From: Aquirhabdus sp.
Lineage (GTDB): Bacteria; Pseudomonadota; Gammaproteobacteria; Pseudomonadales; Moraxellaceae
Reading direction: 5' to 3'
Length of the DNA stretch: 40,521 bases
Assembly: GCA_030149815.1 (NCBI GenBank)
Contig: JASLHI010000053.1
Location: forward strand, 1-40,521
Made by a program: the position numbers and the translations under genes
Shown here: positions 1 through 8,659 of the stretch, in pieces
Layout of the letters: the number at the start of each line of letters is the position of its first letter
Position numbering within the stretch: position 1 is the first letter of the stretch
The notes under the pieces: generated by a model
Databases searched by the model: none
Seen by the model: the letters and a program-made list of their open reading frames with translations, nothing else
What the model was told of the DNA's origin: nothing

Positions 1-362
1 TCCCGAGACATTACAACATGCGGTTCTGTGTGCGTGCGCTTCTGTCGCGGCTACCAACCACAGACATTCGGTAGCGGGCGACTCTCAGCCCTTAGGCTGC
101 GAGAGCGTAGGTTTCGTCGTTTGCGACTATTTAAATGCAAAATTGATTTACGAGAGATAATGCGCTCTCGACATGCATCGAAGAGTTTCACAACCAGCGT
201 CGAAGCCAGAACATCCCCAATGCAATAATCATAGCAGAGAATCATTATTTTTGTTAGGCTTCCGCACCAATATCACATCAAAAGTAAAACCTGCACTCCA
301 TTTCGACAAAAGTAAAGGAGTTGAAGGATTTACGCTTTATAAAAACTCTAAGGATGACATCC
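1..362. other. Intergenic region upstream of glpK
   Basis: I see no supportable gene here. The short open frames on both strands have no convincing start signal or recognisable protein. The last part carries the glpK leader, with AAGG at 350-353 as the likely ribosome binding site. No clear sigma-70 promoter was identified. Confidence 0.5.
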
Positions 363-1844
363 ATGACTTATTTACTTGCACTCGACCAAGGCACTACATC
401 GAGTCGAGCAATTATTTTTAATGAACATGGCAATATCATCGCTTCCGCACAACGAGAAATCACTCTCGCAACGCCACATGCAGGCTGGGTCGAACAAGAC
501 GCGCTTGAACTCTGGCAAACCCAGATTGGTGTTGCCCAACAAGCGATTGCCAAAGCAAACTTACTTGCACAGGACATTGCAGCGATTGGATTAACGAATC
601 AACGCGAAACGACGATCGTCTGGAATCGAAAAACTGGGCAACCGATTGCCCCTGCGATTGTTTGGCAAGATCGCCGCACTGCAGAGTGGTGTGAACAACT
701 CCGCGCATGGGGTCATGAGCCGCTGGTCAAACAAAAAACAGGGCTTCGCCTCGATCCTTACTTCAGCGCAGGCAAGCTGTCTTGGTTACTGAATCATATT
801 CCTAACGCGCGTAGTGAAGCAGAACGTGGGGAACTGGCATTCGGAACAGTTGATTCATGGTTGTTGTGGAATCTGACGCATGGTGCGCGCCATGTGATTG
901 ACATGAGTAATGCATCACGCACGTTATTAATGAACATTAACACTCAAACTTGGGATGATGAGTTACTCAGTTTATTCAACATTCCAAAATCAATTCTGCC
1001 TGAAATTGTGCCATCAGGCGGACTCATTGGCGAAACTGCCGACGGATTACTGGGACGAAAAATTCCTCTAACCTCAGCACTTGGCGATCAACAAGCCGCG
1101 CTATTCGGACAAGGTTGTTTTACTCAAGGTATGGCAAAAAACACCTACGGCACAGGCTGCTTTATGTTGATGAATACAGGTACACAAGTCCAAGTCAGCG
1201 ACTATCAACTCCTCTCCACACTCGCATGGCAGACACCAAACAAAGTCACTAATTTTGCCCTTGAAGGCAGTGTCTTTATGGCAGGTGCCATTGTGCAATG
1301 GCTGCGTGATGGACTCGGAATTGTACAAAGTAGTAACGATGTCGAACAACTTGCCAGCCAAGTTCCAGATACCGATGGCGTTATCCTTGTCCCTGCGTTT
1401 ACAGGTCTAGGAGCACCTTATTGGGATAGTGAAGCACGCGGTATGCTGACAGGCATGACACGGGGCACCAATCGCGCACATATTGCACGTGCAGCACTCG
1501 AAGCAATTGCATTCCAAGTCGCAGATGTCCTTGCGGCGATGCAACAAGATGCACGCGGCCCACTCACCGAACTACGCGTTGATGGTGGTGCAAGCGGCAA
1601 CGATATGCTCATGCAATTTCAAGCGGACTTGCTAGGCGTTCCAGTTTTACGTCCCGTCGTTCGAGAAACGACAGCTTTGGGTGCAGCGTTAATGGCTGGC
1701 TTAGGAGTTGGGGTGTTTAGTTCAACGGACGAATTAGCTGGGCTATGGCAACTAGAGCGCCGCTTTGAACCATCCATGTCAGAAAGCGTTCGCGATGAAT
1801 ATCTGGAACGTTGGCACAAGGCCGTCGCAAGAGCGAGATCATAA
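363..1844 (+). CDS. glpK: Glycerol kinase
   Basis: Phosphorylates glycerol to sn-glycerol 3-phosphate with ATP in the cytoplasm, feeding lipid synthesis and glycerol catabolism. The 493-residue product is the usual length for the FGGY sugar-kinase family. Visible landmarks are the N-terminal phosphate-binding stretch LALDQGTTSSRAI, GLTNQRETTIVW, GDQQAALFGQ in the middle, and the C-terminal nucleotide-binding segment LRVDGGASGNDMLMQFQ. The ATG at 363 (MTYLLALDQG) was chosen because AAGG at 350-353 lies nine bases upstream and the product aligns with the family start. The in-frame ATG at 354 and TTG at 321 are less likely. No glpF or glpD is adjacent, so the gene appears to stand alone. plsB, which uses its product, lies 33 kb away in the same window. 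Confidence 0.96.
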   Translation: MTYLLALDQGTTSSRAIIFNEHGNIIASAQREITLATPHAGWVEQDALELWQTQIGVAQQAIAKANLLAQDIAAIGLTNQRETTIVWNRKTGQPIAPAIVWQDRRTAEWCEQLRAWGHEPLVKQKTGLRLDPYFSAGKLSWLLNHIPNARSEAERGELAFGTVDSWLLWNLTHGARHVIDMSNASRTLLMNINTQTWDDELLSLFNIPKSILPEIVPSGGLIGETADGLLGRKIPLTSALGDQQAALFGQGCFTQGMAKNTYGTGCFMLMNTGTQVQVSDYQLLSTLAWQTPNKVTNFALEGSVFMAGAIVQWLRDGLGIVQSSNDVEQLASQVPDTDGVILVPAFTGLGAPYWDSEARGMLTGMTRGTNRAHIARAALEAIAFQVADVLAAMQQDARGPLTELRVDGGASGNDMLMQFQADLLGVPVLRPVVRETTALGAALMAGLGVGVFSSTDELAGLWQLERRFEPSMSESVRDEYLERWHKAVARARS

Positions 1845-1907
1845 AATCACATTTTAAGACCCAACTCACTTTTTAATGTTATAACTATCCTACATAACTC
1901 TACTTCT

Positions 1908-1951
1908 CGGAGTCGAAGTAACGGAATCAAATGCCGTAAATTTCGACTCCG
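1908..1951. repeat. Nested inverted repeat downstream of glpK
   Basis: The outer arms CGGAGTCGAA (1908-1917) and TTCGACTCCG (1942-1951) pair perfectly over 10 bp. An inner pair ACGG/CCGT lies at 1921-1924 and 1934-1937. No T-run follows, so it is not a typical intrinsic terminator. It could act as an mRNA 3' stabiliser or be a dispersed palindromic repeat. Confidence 0.6.
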
Positions 1952-2237
1952 CTGAATGTACGATAAATTAACATCACTATTAATAAGAATAGCGAATCAA
2001 AGATCGCTGGTTATAAAACCTCTACACGCTTTAAAAAACTATCGAAAACAAATTTTAAAATCTCTTAAAGTGCACCAAAACTCATCACCCTCTCAGCCTT
2101 AAAGTAGTGAAAAAAGATTCATTCGCACTCTAATAGTGCAAATTAACAAACTTGTAACAAAACATTTATTTTTAAATTTTATTAAATACTTATTAAACAA
2201 ATTAATGTCTTTCACGACCATAAATTTATTACGACAT

Positions 2238-2267
2238 TTGACACGCACACTTTTATTTCAATATGAT
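2238..2267 (+). promoter_or_regulatory. Sigma-70 promoter of the Omp33-36-like porin gene
   Basis: A perfect -35 box TTGACA (2238-2243) is followed by an 18-base spacer and TATGAT (2262-2267), one mismatch from the -10 consensus. Transcription would start near 2274, about 55 bases before the porin ATG at 2329. This fits an abundant outer-membrane protein. Confidence 0.7.
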
Positions 2268-2328
2268 GAAATTGTAACAAATGATGTATTTCTAGGCTGT
2301 CCAATTGCAGTCACTTTGGAGAAGAATG

Positions 2329-3123
2329 ATGAAAAAGTTAATATTGACCGCTGTAATCTCTGCATTGTCATTGAATGCAGCCTATGCTTATCAAGTTGAA
2401 TTAAATGGTAATGTTGGTTACGGTCAAGTCAGCACCAGTGGTGATGATATCAATCAAACCAACCTTGGCGTAAACGCAACATACTATTTCAAAAATGTGA
2501 CTGGCAACAATGTTCCATTAGCTGAAGGCGCATTTGCTGATCGCGCAAGCAATATTAGTGCTGGTTATGGCTATAGCAACTCAACACTCAGTGGCGCACC
2601 AGACTATCGCGTTCACGACTTCAACATCGGTGGTGAATTCTATGTACCAAACAGCGATTTCTATGCGTCAGCAGACGTAAATCGTCCAAAAGTGGAAGGC
2701 GTTGCATCAAGTGCTGGTGCATACACCCTTGAAGTTGGTTATTTACCAATCAACAACTTATTAGTTGCTGTTGGCTTGGCTGATACCTTCAACACCCAAC
2801 ACGACGAAACAGACCCAACAATTCGCGCTAAATACCTAACACAGATCAACAATAACTTTGTTAACCTTGAAGGCGGCGCACAATTTGGCGACCACCATGA
2901 CAGCTACCATCTAAAAGGTGATTATTACCTCGATCGTACATTGAGCATTGGTGCAACTTACGACCTCACTACTGAAGATCATGCTGATAATACTTATGCG
3001 TTTGGTTTGAATGCGCGTAAATTTATTGCTTCAAACATCAGCGTTCAAGGCGGTGTGAGTGCAGGTCAATACCAAGGCGACAACGACTTTGGTGTTAACG
3101 TTGGTGGCACATATCGCTTCTAA
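2329..3123 (+). CDS. Omp33-36-like outer-membrane porin
   Basis: A 264-residue predicted beta-barrel that would form a passive channel in the outer membrane. It opens with a signal peptide (MKKLILTAVISALSLNAAYA) followed by YQVELNGNVGYGQ. The stretch NATYYFKNV...PLAEGAFADRASNISAGYGY strongly resembles the N-terminal half of the Acinetobacter 33-36 kDa porin (putative porin family Porin_7). The chain ends in TYRF, the C-terminal aromatic expected for barrel assembly. GGAG at 2318-2321 stands seven bases before ATG 2329, which decides that start over the neighbouring ATG at 2326. The gene has its own promoter and a strong terminator, so it is monocistronic. The substrate is not evident from the sequence. 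Confidence 0.85.
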   Translation: MKKLILTAVISALSLNAAYAYQVELNGNVGYGQVSTSGDDINQTNLGVNATYYFKNVTGNNVPLAEGAFADRASNISAGYGYSNSTLSGAPDYRVHDFNIGGEFYVPNSDFYASADVNRPKVEGVASSAGAYTLEVGYLPINNLLVAVGLADTFNTQHDETDPTIRAKYLTQINNNFVNLEGGAQFGDHHDSYHLKGDYYLDRTLSIGATYDLTTEDHADNTYAFGLNARKFIASNISVQGGVSAGQYQGDNDFGVNVGGTYRF

Positions 3124-3156
3124 TTTCGATTAGAGCAATTGATTGTTCTATAAAAA

Positions 3157-3183
3157 CCGCCTCGATGACGAGGCGGTTTTTTT
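3157..3183. terminator. Bidirectional intrinsic terminator
   Basis: The stem CCGCCTCG (3157-3164) pairs with CGAGGCGG (3169-3176) around an ATGA loop. It is flanked by five A on one side and seven T on the other. It terminates the porin gene and, read from the other strand, the converging thioesterase/ykgJ unit, whose stop codon lies in the T-run. Confidence 0.9.
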
Positions 3184-3496
3184 ATGAGGATGAGGCAATA
3201 CTAGTTGCCAACTCCAAATCCTGCAAATACAGAAATGCGTCCTGATGAACATGCCCACACATTTCCAAAGTCGGTTTTAACGAGGAACACACTCGGGGAC
3301 GTGTTGGCAGACCAAAGATCAAACATTGATTCAAATCATTTAACTGAATACAGCGTACACCCGCTGGTTTACCATTTGGCATGCCAGGAATCGGACTACT
3401 GATACTCGGGGCAATACAACAAGCACCACATCCTGCACGACATTCAATTTCTGGCTTCACCTGAATATCACAGGCTTGAATCCGCTCAGTAGACAT
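3182..3496 (-). CDS. YkgJ-family cysteine-cluster protein
   Basis: A 104-residue protein with a CxxxCxxCC cluster (CRAGCGACC) near residues 20-28, then CIQLNDLNQCLIFG and RPRVCSSLKP. This Cys spacing defines the YkgJ / UPF0153 family of putative zinc- or iron-binding proteins of unknown biochemical role. The ATG at 3496 overlaps the end of the upstream thioesterase gene by 11 bases, which suggests translational coupling. No separate ribosome binding site is visible. An in-frame start at 3517 would add seven residues (MQQRQHH) and a longer overlap, and is less likely. The family assignment is secure but the function is not known. Confidence 0.8.
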   Translation of the reverse strand: MSTERIQACDIQVKPEIECRAGCGACCIAPSISSPIPGMPNGKPAGVRCIQLNDLNQCLIFGLPTRPRVCSSLKPTLEMCGHVHQDAFLYLQDLELATSIASSS

Positions 3497-4067
3497 ATGA
3501 TGCTGTCGCTGTTGCAATTAATTTATGATCTTGGTTATGCAGGTTCATACGCATGGTACAACCTTTACGACCTAATCTGAGCACCTCAGCCGTAGCAATA
3601 AACTGCCTCCCACGTCCCGGTGCAAGATAATCAACACGCATATCTGTCGTTGCCAAACGCGATACTTGTCGAATCCGATCAGCCAGTTCGCCTTTTCCCC
3701 GACGATAGATCTCTGCCATTGCAACAATTCCACCAATACTATCCAGCATCGTAGCAGCAACACCGCCATGCAAGATTTCAAATACGACGTTTCCAATCAA
3801 ACTGTTATTCATGTCAATGAAGCCTTTAATTTCACCATCAACAACGCGCATCGCCATACCACAATGATGAAAAAATGGTGATTTGTTATATACCTTACAG
3901 AGTTGATTGAACACTGACTCCGTAGGAAATTCACCGTCGACAGTGTGTGTTAGATTGATAGCACCCGTCCATTGTTTAGCGGGTTCTGAACTCAATTCAG
4001 CGATTGGGCTTGGCGAAGATTCAGAATCCTTAAGATTTGCTTCAGATTGCTTATCTATACCAGTCAT
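3486..4067 (-). CDS. Hotdog-fold thioesterase (PaaI/YigI-like)
   Basis: A 193-residue cytoplasmic protein with a hotdog domain from about residue 60. The helix motif ILHGGVAATMLDSIGG is the PaaI-type catalytic and CoA-binding region, and the C-terminus (FIATAEVLRLGRKGCTMRMN...ATASYVY) forms the closing beta strands. Members hydrolyse acyl-CoA thioesters. The general layout is like YigI, a medium/long-chain acyl-CoA thioesterase, but the substrate here is inferred. About 55 N-terminal residues rich in Ser, Glu and Pro precede the domain and look disordered. It is divergent from hemB and overlaps the ykgJ-like gene downstream. Confidence 0.8.
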   Translation of the reverse strand: MTGIDKQSEANLKDSESSPSPIAELSSEPAKQWTGAINLTHTVDGEFPTESVFNQLCKVYNKSPFFHHCGMAMRVVDGEIKGFIDMNNSLIGNVVFEILHGGVAATMLDSIGGIVAMAEIYRRGKGELADRIRQVSRLATTDMRVDYLAPGRGRQFIATAEVLRLGRKGCTMRMNLHNQDHKLIATATASYVY

Positions 4068-4141
4068 TAATCAATCTTCCTCAAGAACACAAATCAGGTT
4101 TAATATATGGCGCTATATTAATGTGAAAACAGTGTAATAAC

Positions 4142-5152
4142 ATGACTCATACGTTTAACCGCGCCGCCTTCCCCGCTACTCGTTTACGTCGTCTACGCAA
4201 ACATGACCGTGTTCGTGAAATGGTATGTGAGTCGATTTTATTGCCGCAACACTTAATCGCACCCGTTTTTGTCCTGCCAGGACAGAATCAGCGTGAAGCG
4301 ATTCATAGCATGCCAGGAGTTGAACGACTCTCTATTGATCTACTGCTGAAACACTCAGAGACTCTACTCAGTTTAGGCGTCAGCAAGCTCGCGCTCTTTC
4401 CAGTCACGCCACAGGCAGACAAAAGCGCAGGTGCCGAAGCAGCTTGGCGCGAAGATGGCTTAGTGCAAACTACGATCCGCACACTAAAAAAAGAACTCCC
4501 AGACATGGTGCTGATCAGCGATGGCGCGCTTGATCCTTATACCTTGAGTGGTCAGGATGGTCTCACGGATGCTGACGGCTATGTCATGAATGATGCGACC
4601 GTTGAAGCATTAGTCAAACAAACCTTGAGTCATGCGGCAGCAGGTGTCGATATTGTTGCGCCGAGTGACATGATGGATGGACGCATTGGTGCAATTCGCA
4701 ATGCCCTAGAAAACCACGGTTTTATTCATACCGCCATCATGGCGTATTCGGCAAAGTTTGCATCCGCTTACTATGGTCCTTTCCGTGATGCTGTCGGTAG
4801 CGCATCCAACCTAAAAGGCGGACATAAAAAGAATTATCAGATGGATTTTGGCAATCGCTTAGAAGCCTTGCATGAAGTCGCACTGGATCTGCAAGAAGGC
4901 GCAGATATGGTCATGGTCAAACCAGGACAACCTTATCTCGATTTAGTCCGTGAGGTAAAAGATCAGTTCGGCGTACCAACCTTCGCCTATCAAGTCAGTG
5001 GTGAATACGCGATGCACATGGCTGCAATTCAAAATGGTTGGTTATCAGAAGCCGTCATCCTAGAATCTTTGGTTGGCTTCCGTCGTGCAGGCGCTGATGG
5101 GATCTTGACGTATTTTGCTGAGAAAGCAGCAAGGATGTTACAAGGAATCTAA
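4142..5152 (+). CDS. hemB: Delta-aminolevulinic acid dehydratase (porphobilinogen synthase)
   Basis: Condenses two 5-aminolevulinate molecules into porphobilinogen, the second common step of haem synthesis. The 336-residue length is typical. The two active-site lysines are visible in MAYSAKFASAYYGPFRDA and MVKPGQPYLDLV. The metal-site segment reads ISDGALDPYTLSGQDGLTDADG with Asp in place of the zinc-binding Cys triad of the E. coli enzyme. It therefore belongs to the magnesium-dependent class known from Pseudomonas aeruginosa. The C-terminus (SLVGFRRAGADGILTYFA) is canonical. It is transcribed alone, divergently from the thioesterase gene and convergently with dsbD. Confidence 0.97.
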   Translation: MTHTFNRAAFPATRLRRLRKHDRVREMVCESILLPQHLIAPVFVLPGQNQREAIHSMPGVERLSIDLLLKHSETLLSLGVSKLALFPVTPQADKSAGAEAAWREDGLVQTTIRTLKKELPDMVLISDGALDPYTLSGQDGLTDADGYVMNDATVEALVKQTLSHAAAGVDIVAPSDMMDGRIGAIRNALENHGFIHTAIMAYSAKFASAYYGPFRDAVGSASNLKGGHKKNYQMDFGNRLEALHEVALDLQEGADMVMVKPGQPYLDLVREVKDQFGVPTFAYQVSGEYAMHMAAIQNGWLSEAVILESLVGFRRAGADGILTYFAEKAARMLQGI

Positions 5153-5181
5153 CTTCAAAACAAAAAGATCTTTGAAAACTA

Positions 5182-5218
5182 ACATTTGAATTCATAACGA
5201 AATTTTGAATTCAAATGT
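5182..5218. terminator. Inverted repeat between convergent hemB and dsbD
   Basis: The arms ACATTTGAATTC (5182-5193) and GAATTCAAATGT (5207-5218) are a perfect 12-bp inverted repeat around a 13-base loop. It sits between two converging genes, so a bidirectional terminator role is likely. There is no long T-run on either side, which lowers confidence. Confidence 0.5.
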
Positions 5219-5232
5219 ATTACTAAATCACC

Positions 5233-7443
5233 TTAAAGTTTAGCCAAAGCCTCAGTGAGCTCATTTTCATTCGTCTCACCCACCACTCGCCCAACTTCCG
5301 ATCCTTGTTTATAAAAAATCAACGCAGGTGGACCAAATAAATTTAAATTTTTAAGAACCGCTTTACTGTTTTCATCGCTATTCGTCACATCCAACTTGAT
5401 TCGTGTCCAGCCCGACAGACCTTTAATATCTTGTCCACTAAATAACTCACGCTCCATCGTACGACAACTGACACACCAATCCGCCGACACATCAACCAGT
5501 AATTGTGGATGCTCTTGTTTCCAAACACTAAGCTCCGCGATGCTATGAATTTCAGGTGTAGGTTGTACTGCAGTTGTATGTTGTTGCCTCAATCCTGCCA
5601 AAGGATGCCAAGGATCACTCTGGCCTGCGGCAACACCTGCCAACTGCACCAAGCCCCATGCTCCAACAATCACGGCACAGACTTGGGTCAGAAATCTGCC
5701 ACGACCCAACCAACGCCAAAACCATACGGCATACGCCATCGACAAAGCCGCCCACAGCAGCAAAATATACGAATTATCAAAAGCACGGTTAATCAAAACC
5801 AATGCCACACCGAGCAATAACAAACCGAACCCTTGGCGCACCCAATGCAACCACTCACCCGCTTGCGGTAAGAATCGTCCTTCTGTTGCACCGAGAATCA
5901 TCAGCGGCACACCCAGTCCCAGACCAAGCATAAACAGCGCAATCGCACCTAACAATGGATCACCAACAGTAGAAACAGACAGTAAAACCCCAGCTAAAGG
6001 CGCAGAAACGCAAGGCGAAACAACCAATGCCGCGACAAATCCAGTAAACCAACTGCCAACCACGCTACCTTGTTTCAACCACGCAGCGCGCCCATCCTCA
6101 CGCTGACCGAACGCATCAATTCGCGACTGTAAGCTCTGCGGTAAACTCAGCGTAAACAAATCGAAATTCGCAAGCGCTAACAGCACAAAAACCAAAGCAA
6201 AACCAATCAAAATCACTGGATTCTGTAACCACCCCAACAAGTTAAATTGCTGTCCAAACTTTGCAATCACCGCACCCAATACCGCATAACACGACGCGAC
6301 ACCAACAGCATAAGAGCCCGATAACAACAAACCATGCGACAAAGAACGACGATGTTGGCGCGCCACCAAATTTGCGACGATCGGTAACATAGGTAGCACA
6401 CAAGGTGTGAAAACCAACCCCAACCCTGCCAAAAACAATAGAGCAAACGCAGTCAGCGGATGGTGACCTAACCCAAAAGGATCCGTATTTTTCTGCACAA
6501 CGGGGTCAGAGATCGGCGTAACAGAGACCGTAGGGTGAAGATCATTCAAAACTGGAGGAGCACTGACTGAACCTAGACTAATCACAGACCCATCAATATT
6601 GATCGACGTATCCACATCATCTGTAGTCTGATCTGCATTCAATTTTCTCTTATCAGCAGTGAGAGGAAGTCCATACGCATATCGATCATTCGACATCGGT
6701 AAAGGCAACAAAATACTTTGCACACCTGCCGACTTCTCAATATTAGTGCGAATATCTGGACGACCATCCACGATAGGCACGGAATCAGCTTTCGATTCTG
6801 CTCTCGATACTGAATTATTATTTGTTTTCTCCGAGGAAGACTCAGATGAATTAGATGTCGTAGAGACAGTATTAGATGATGCTGTTGTCGATCCTGATAA
6901 CGTGAACTCACGATCTTGTGGCGGATAGCACAAGCCTGCTTCAGCACAGCCTTGCCACCGCACGACCACTTTTCCACTGCCACTATAAGGAACAACAATA
7001 GAAACATCATCATGGTAGACAGGGACTTTACCAAACTCAGGATCATCTTTGATTTGGGCTGGTAAACTAAAAATCGCCTCTTGAAACTTAGCGGCTGAAT
7101 TCACCGCAGAATAAGCAAACTTCTTCTGATATAAGTAATAGCCGTGCGTCACTTGGAAGTCGAGTTTGAGCTTATTATCTTTTGCTTCACCAACCAATTT
7201 AAATGCTTGATCAACAGGAAGAAATTTAGATGTGGGTGTAGTTAGTTTATTTTCATTCACACCATCTACTTTATTACTATCGGACCGACTACTATCCAAC
7301 AATGACTTCTTGGAAAAATCACTAGCAAATGCATTACTGGACGATGTATCCGCTGAAGCGGCAAAACTGTGATGAATAGGCGTAGCACATCCCATTACGG
7401 CAACAACGAGGAGCGCTTTTAACACGTGTACACGATTCATCAT
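5233..7443 (-). CDS. dsbD: Thiol:disulfide interchange protein DsbD
   Basis: Moves reducing power from cytoplasmic thioredoxin across the inner membrane to periplasmic DsbC/DsbG and cytochrome c assembly. Three domains are visible. The periplasmic alpha domain has the CAEAGLC pair near residue 168. The membrane beta domain has FTPCVLPMLPI near residue 348 and VVSPCVSAPLAG. The C-terminal thioredoxin-like gamma domain has ADWCVSCRTME near residue 658. Between alpha and beta lies a linker of about 140 residues rich in Ser, Thr and Asn, which makes the protein (about 736 residues) longer than E. coli DsbD (about 565). The start is uncertain: ATGs at 7449, 7443 and 7440 all precede the signal peptide NRVHVLKALLVVAVMG. 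The open frame runs back to 7605 but without signal-like sequence at its front. Confidence 0.93.
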   Translation of the reverse strand: MMNRVHVLKALLVVAVMGCATPIHHSFAASADTSSSNAFASDFSKKSLLDSSRSDSNKVDGVNENKLTTPTSKFLPVDQAFKLVGEAKDNKLKLDFQVTHGYYLYQKKFAYSAVNSAAKFQEAIFSLPAQIKDDPEFGKVPVYHDDVSIVVPYSGSGKVVVRWQGCAEAGLCYPPQDREFTLSGSTTASSNTVSTTSNSSESSSEKTNNNSVSRAESKADSVPIVDGRPDIRTNIEKSAGVQSILLPLPMSNDRYAYGLPLTADKRKLNADQTTDDVDTSINIDGSVISLGSVSAPPVLNDLHPTVSVTPISDPVVQKNTDPFGLGHHPLTAFALLFLAGLGLVFTPCVLPMLPIVANLVARQHRRSLSHGLLLSGSYAVGVASCYAVLGAVIAKFGQQFNLLGWLQNPVILIGFALVFVLLALANFDLFTLSLPQSLQSRIDAFGQREDGRAAWLKQGSVVGSWFTGFVAALVVSPCVSAPLAGVLLSVSTVGDPLLGAIALFMLGLGLGVPLMILGATEGRFLPQAGEWLHWVRQGFGLLLLGVALVLINRAFDNSYILLLWAALSMAYAVWFWRWLGRGRFLTQVCAVIVGAWGLVQLAGVAAGQSDPWHPLAGLRQQHTTAVQPTPEIHSIAELSVWKQEHPQLLVDVSADWCVSCRTMERELFSGQDIKGLSGWTRIKLDVTNSDENSKAVLKNLNLFGPPALIFYKQGSEVGRVVGETNENELTEALAKL

Positions 7444-7716
7444 CAACATCTGCTTCAACAATAAAAAAACTAAAGGTGTCGTCTTATCCTTGTCAGATAA
7501 AGTGGGACTTCCTCGTTCTACATCACTCAACGTAAGCGGCAGTGATTCACTCGTCATCCATCGATACACATTAAACTGCCTTAACATAAACAGATCTGAT
7601 TGCAAATGAGACTAGCATAGGAACTAAGTTGACAAAATGGAGAAAACGTAACCAATTGAACTCATAAATCATGAGCTTAATACCCTCAGAAACGAGGACA
7701 AACTCACAAACCATAC

Positions 7717-8421
7717 TTAGGACTTTATTCTCTGACCAAATAGCGCCGTTCCAATTCGAATCATGGTCGCTCCTGCGGCAATTGCATCAGCAAAATCACC
7801 AGACATGCCCATGCTCAGCGTGTCCCAATGTGCAGACGATGCATGCTGCCCGCGCACAGAATCAAACAGTGCTCGGGTTCTGATAAAGGCATCTTGATGA
7901 TTAACCTCAGGAATAACCATCAAACCGCGAAGCACAATATAGGGCAATCGACTCATTTGCATCACTAAATCAGAAACTTCTTCAGGCAAACAACCGCCCT
8001 TACTTGCTTCATGATCAATATTAACCTGTATACAAATATTGATCGGTGCTGGCTCAGAACCTTGATCGACTGCTTGTTGCGTCAAATGCTGCGAAAGTCG
8101 TTCTGCAATAATCAGTCGATCAACGCCATGTACCCACGCAAAATTCGCAGCCAGATCACGCGTTTTATTACGTTGGATCTGACCAATAAAATGCCATTCA
8201 ATCGGTAAATCCATCAAATCCTTTTGTTTATTTAATGCTTCTTGCAAATAATTTTCAGCAAAAATACGCTGCCCTGTAGCAAACATTTGACGAATAACTT
8301 CAGCTGATTGCATCTTGGATACTGCCAGCAAATTCACTGCGCTTGTAGCCACACCATGACGCTGACATATATTTTGAATTTGGTTTAGAACTTGTTGCCG
8401 ATTAGCAGCATAATCCGTCAT
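7717..8421 (-). CDS. yggS: YggS-family pyridoxal phosphate homeostasis protein
   Basis: A 234-residue member of the PLPBP/YggS family, a fold-type III PLP-binding protein that keeps free PLP and amino-acid pools balanced and has no established catalytic reaction. The PLP lysine lies in LLAVSKMQSAEVI, the family HFIGQIQRNK segment reads EWHFIGQIQRNKTRDL, and the phosphate-binding end is LSMGMSGDFADAIAAGATMIRIGTALFG (split here across the C-terminal third). The ATG at 8421 (MTDYAANRQQ) matches the family start. The frame extends upstream to 8487 but that part does not resemble the family. It is divergent from pilT, an arrangement conserved in Pseudomonas and Acinetobacter. Confidence 0.92.
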   Translation of the reverse strand: MTDYAANRQQVLNQIQNICQRHGVATSAVNLLAVSKMQSAEVIRQMFATGQRIFAENYLQEALNKQKDLMDLPIEWHFIGQIQRNKTRDLAANFAWVHGVDRLIIAERLSQHLTQQAVDQGSEPAPINICIQVNIDHEASKGGCLPEEVSDLVMQMSRLPYIVLRGLMVIPEVNHQDAFIRTRALFDSVRGQHASSAHWDTLSMGMSGDFADAIAAGATMIRIGTALFGQRIKS

Positions 8422-8617
8422 GATGGATGTACTCTTTTTAATGTTAAAAACATGTTTCAACGTGTTGATCAGTGAAGCTGTTTTCAATGAAAATTTCTAG
8501 TGTTTAATCATAGCGGATTATTGATATAACTTGGTTTTTATGCCTAATATTCACTACACTATAGAAAGAATATTGTTTGGTACGCACTCTCGCTCGCTTT
8601 AACACTATAAGCAGCTG

Positions 8618-8623
8618 TATAAT
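8618..8623 (+). promoter_or_regulatory. Candidate -10 box of pilT
   Basis: A perfect TATAAT hexamer (8618-8623) lies 36 bases before the pilT start. No good -35 box is found at the usual spacing, so an activator or a different upstream element (TTGATA at 8521 with TAATAT at 8545) may be used instead. Confidence 0.4.
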
Positions 8624-8659
8624 CTATATATTGCTAAAAATAGAACAGGGATCAACTTC

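Larger units (their letters stand above)
1845..2328. other. AT-rich intergenic region between glpK and the porin
   Basis: This stretch has no supportable gene. It contains a large imperfect palindrome at 1908-1951 and a strong sigma-70 promoter at 2238-2267, both listed separately. The rest is AT-rich, with runs of A and T typical of an upstream region of a highly expressed outer-membrane gene. Confidence 0.6.

Noticed and set aside
28..421. Several short overlapping open frames on both strands before glpK
   Set aside because: They overlap each other, are rich in Arg or of mixed composition, lack start signals, and resemble no protein.
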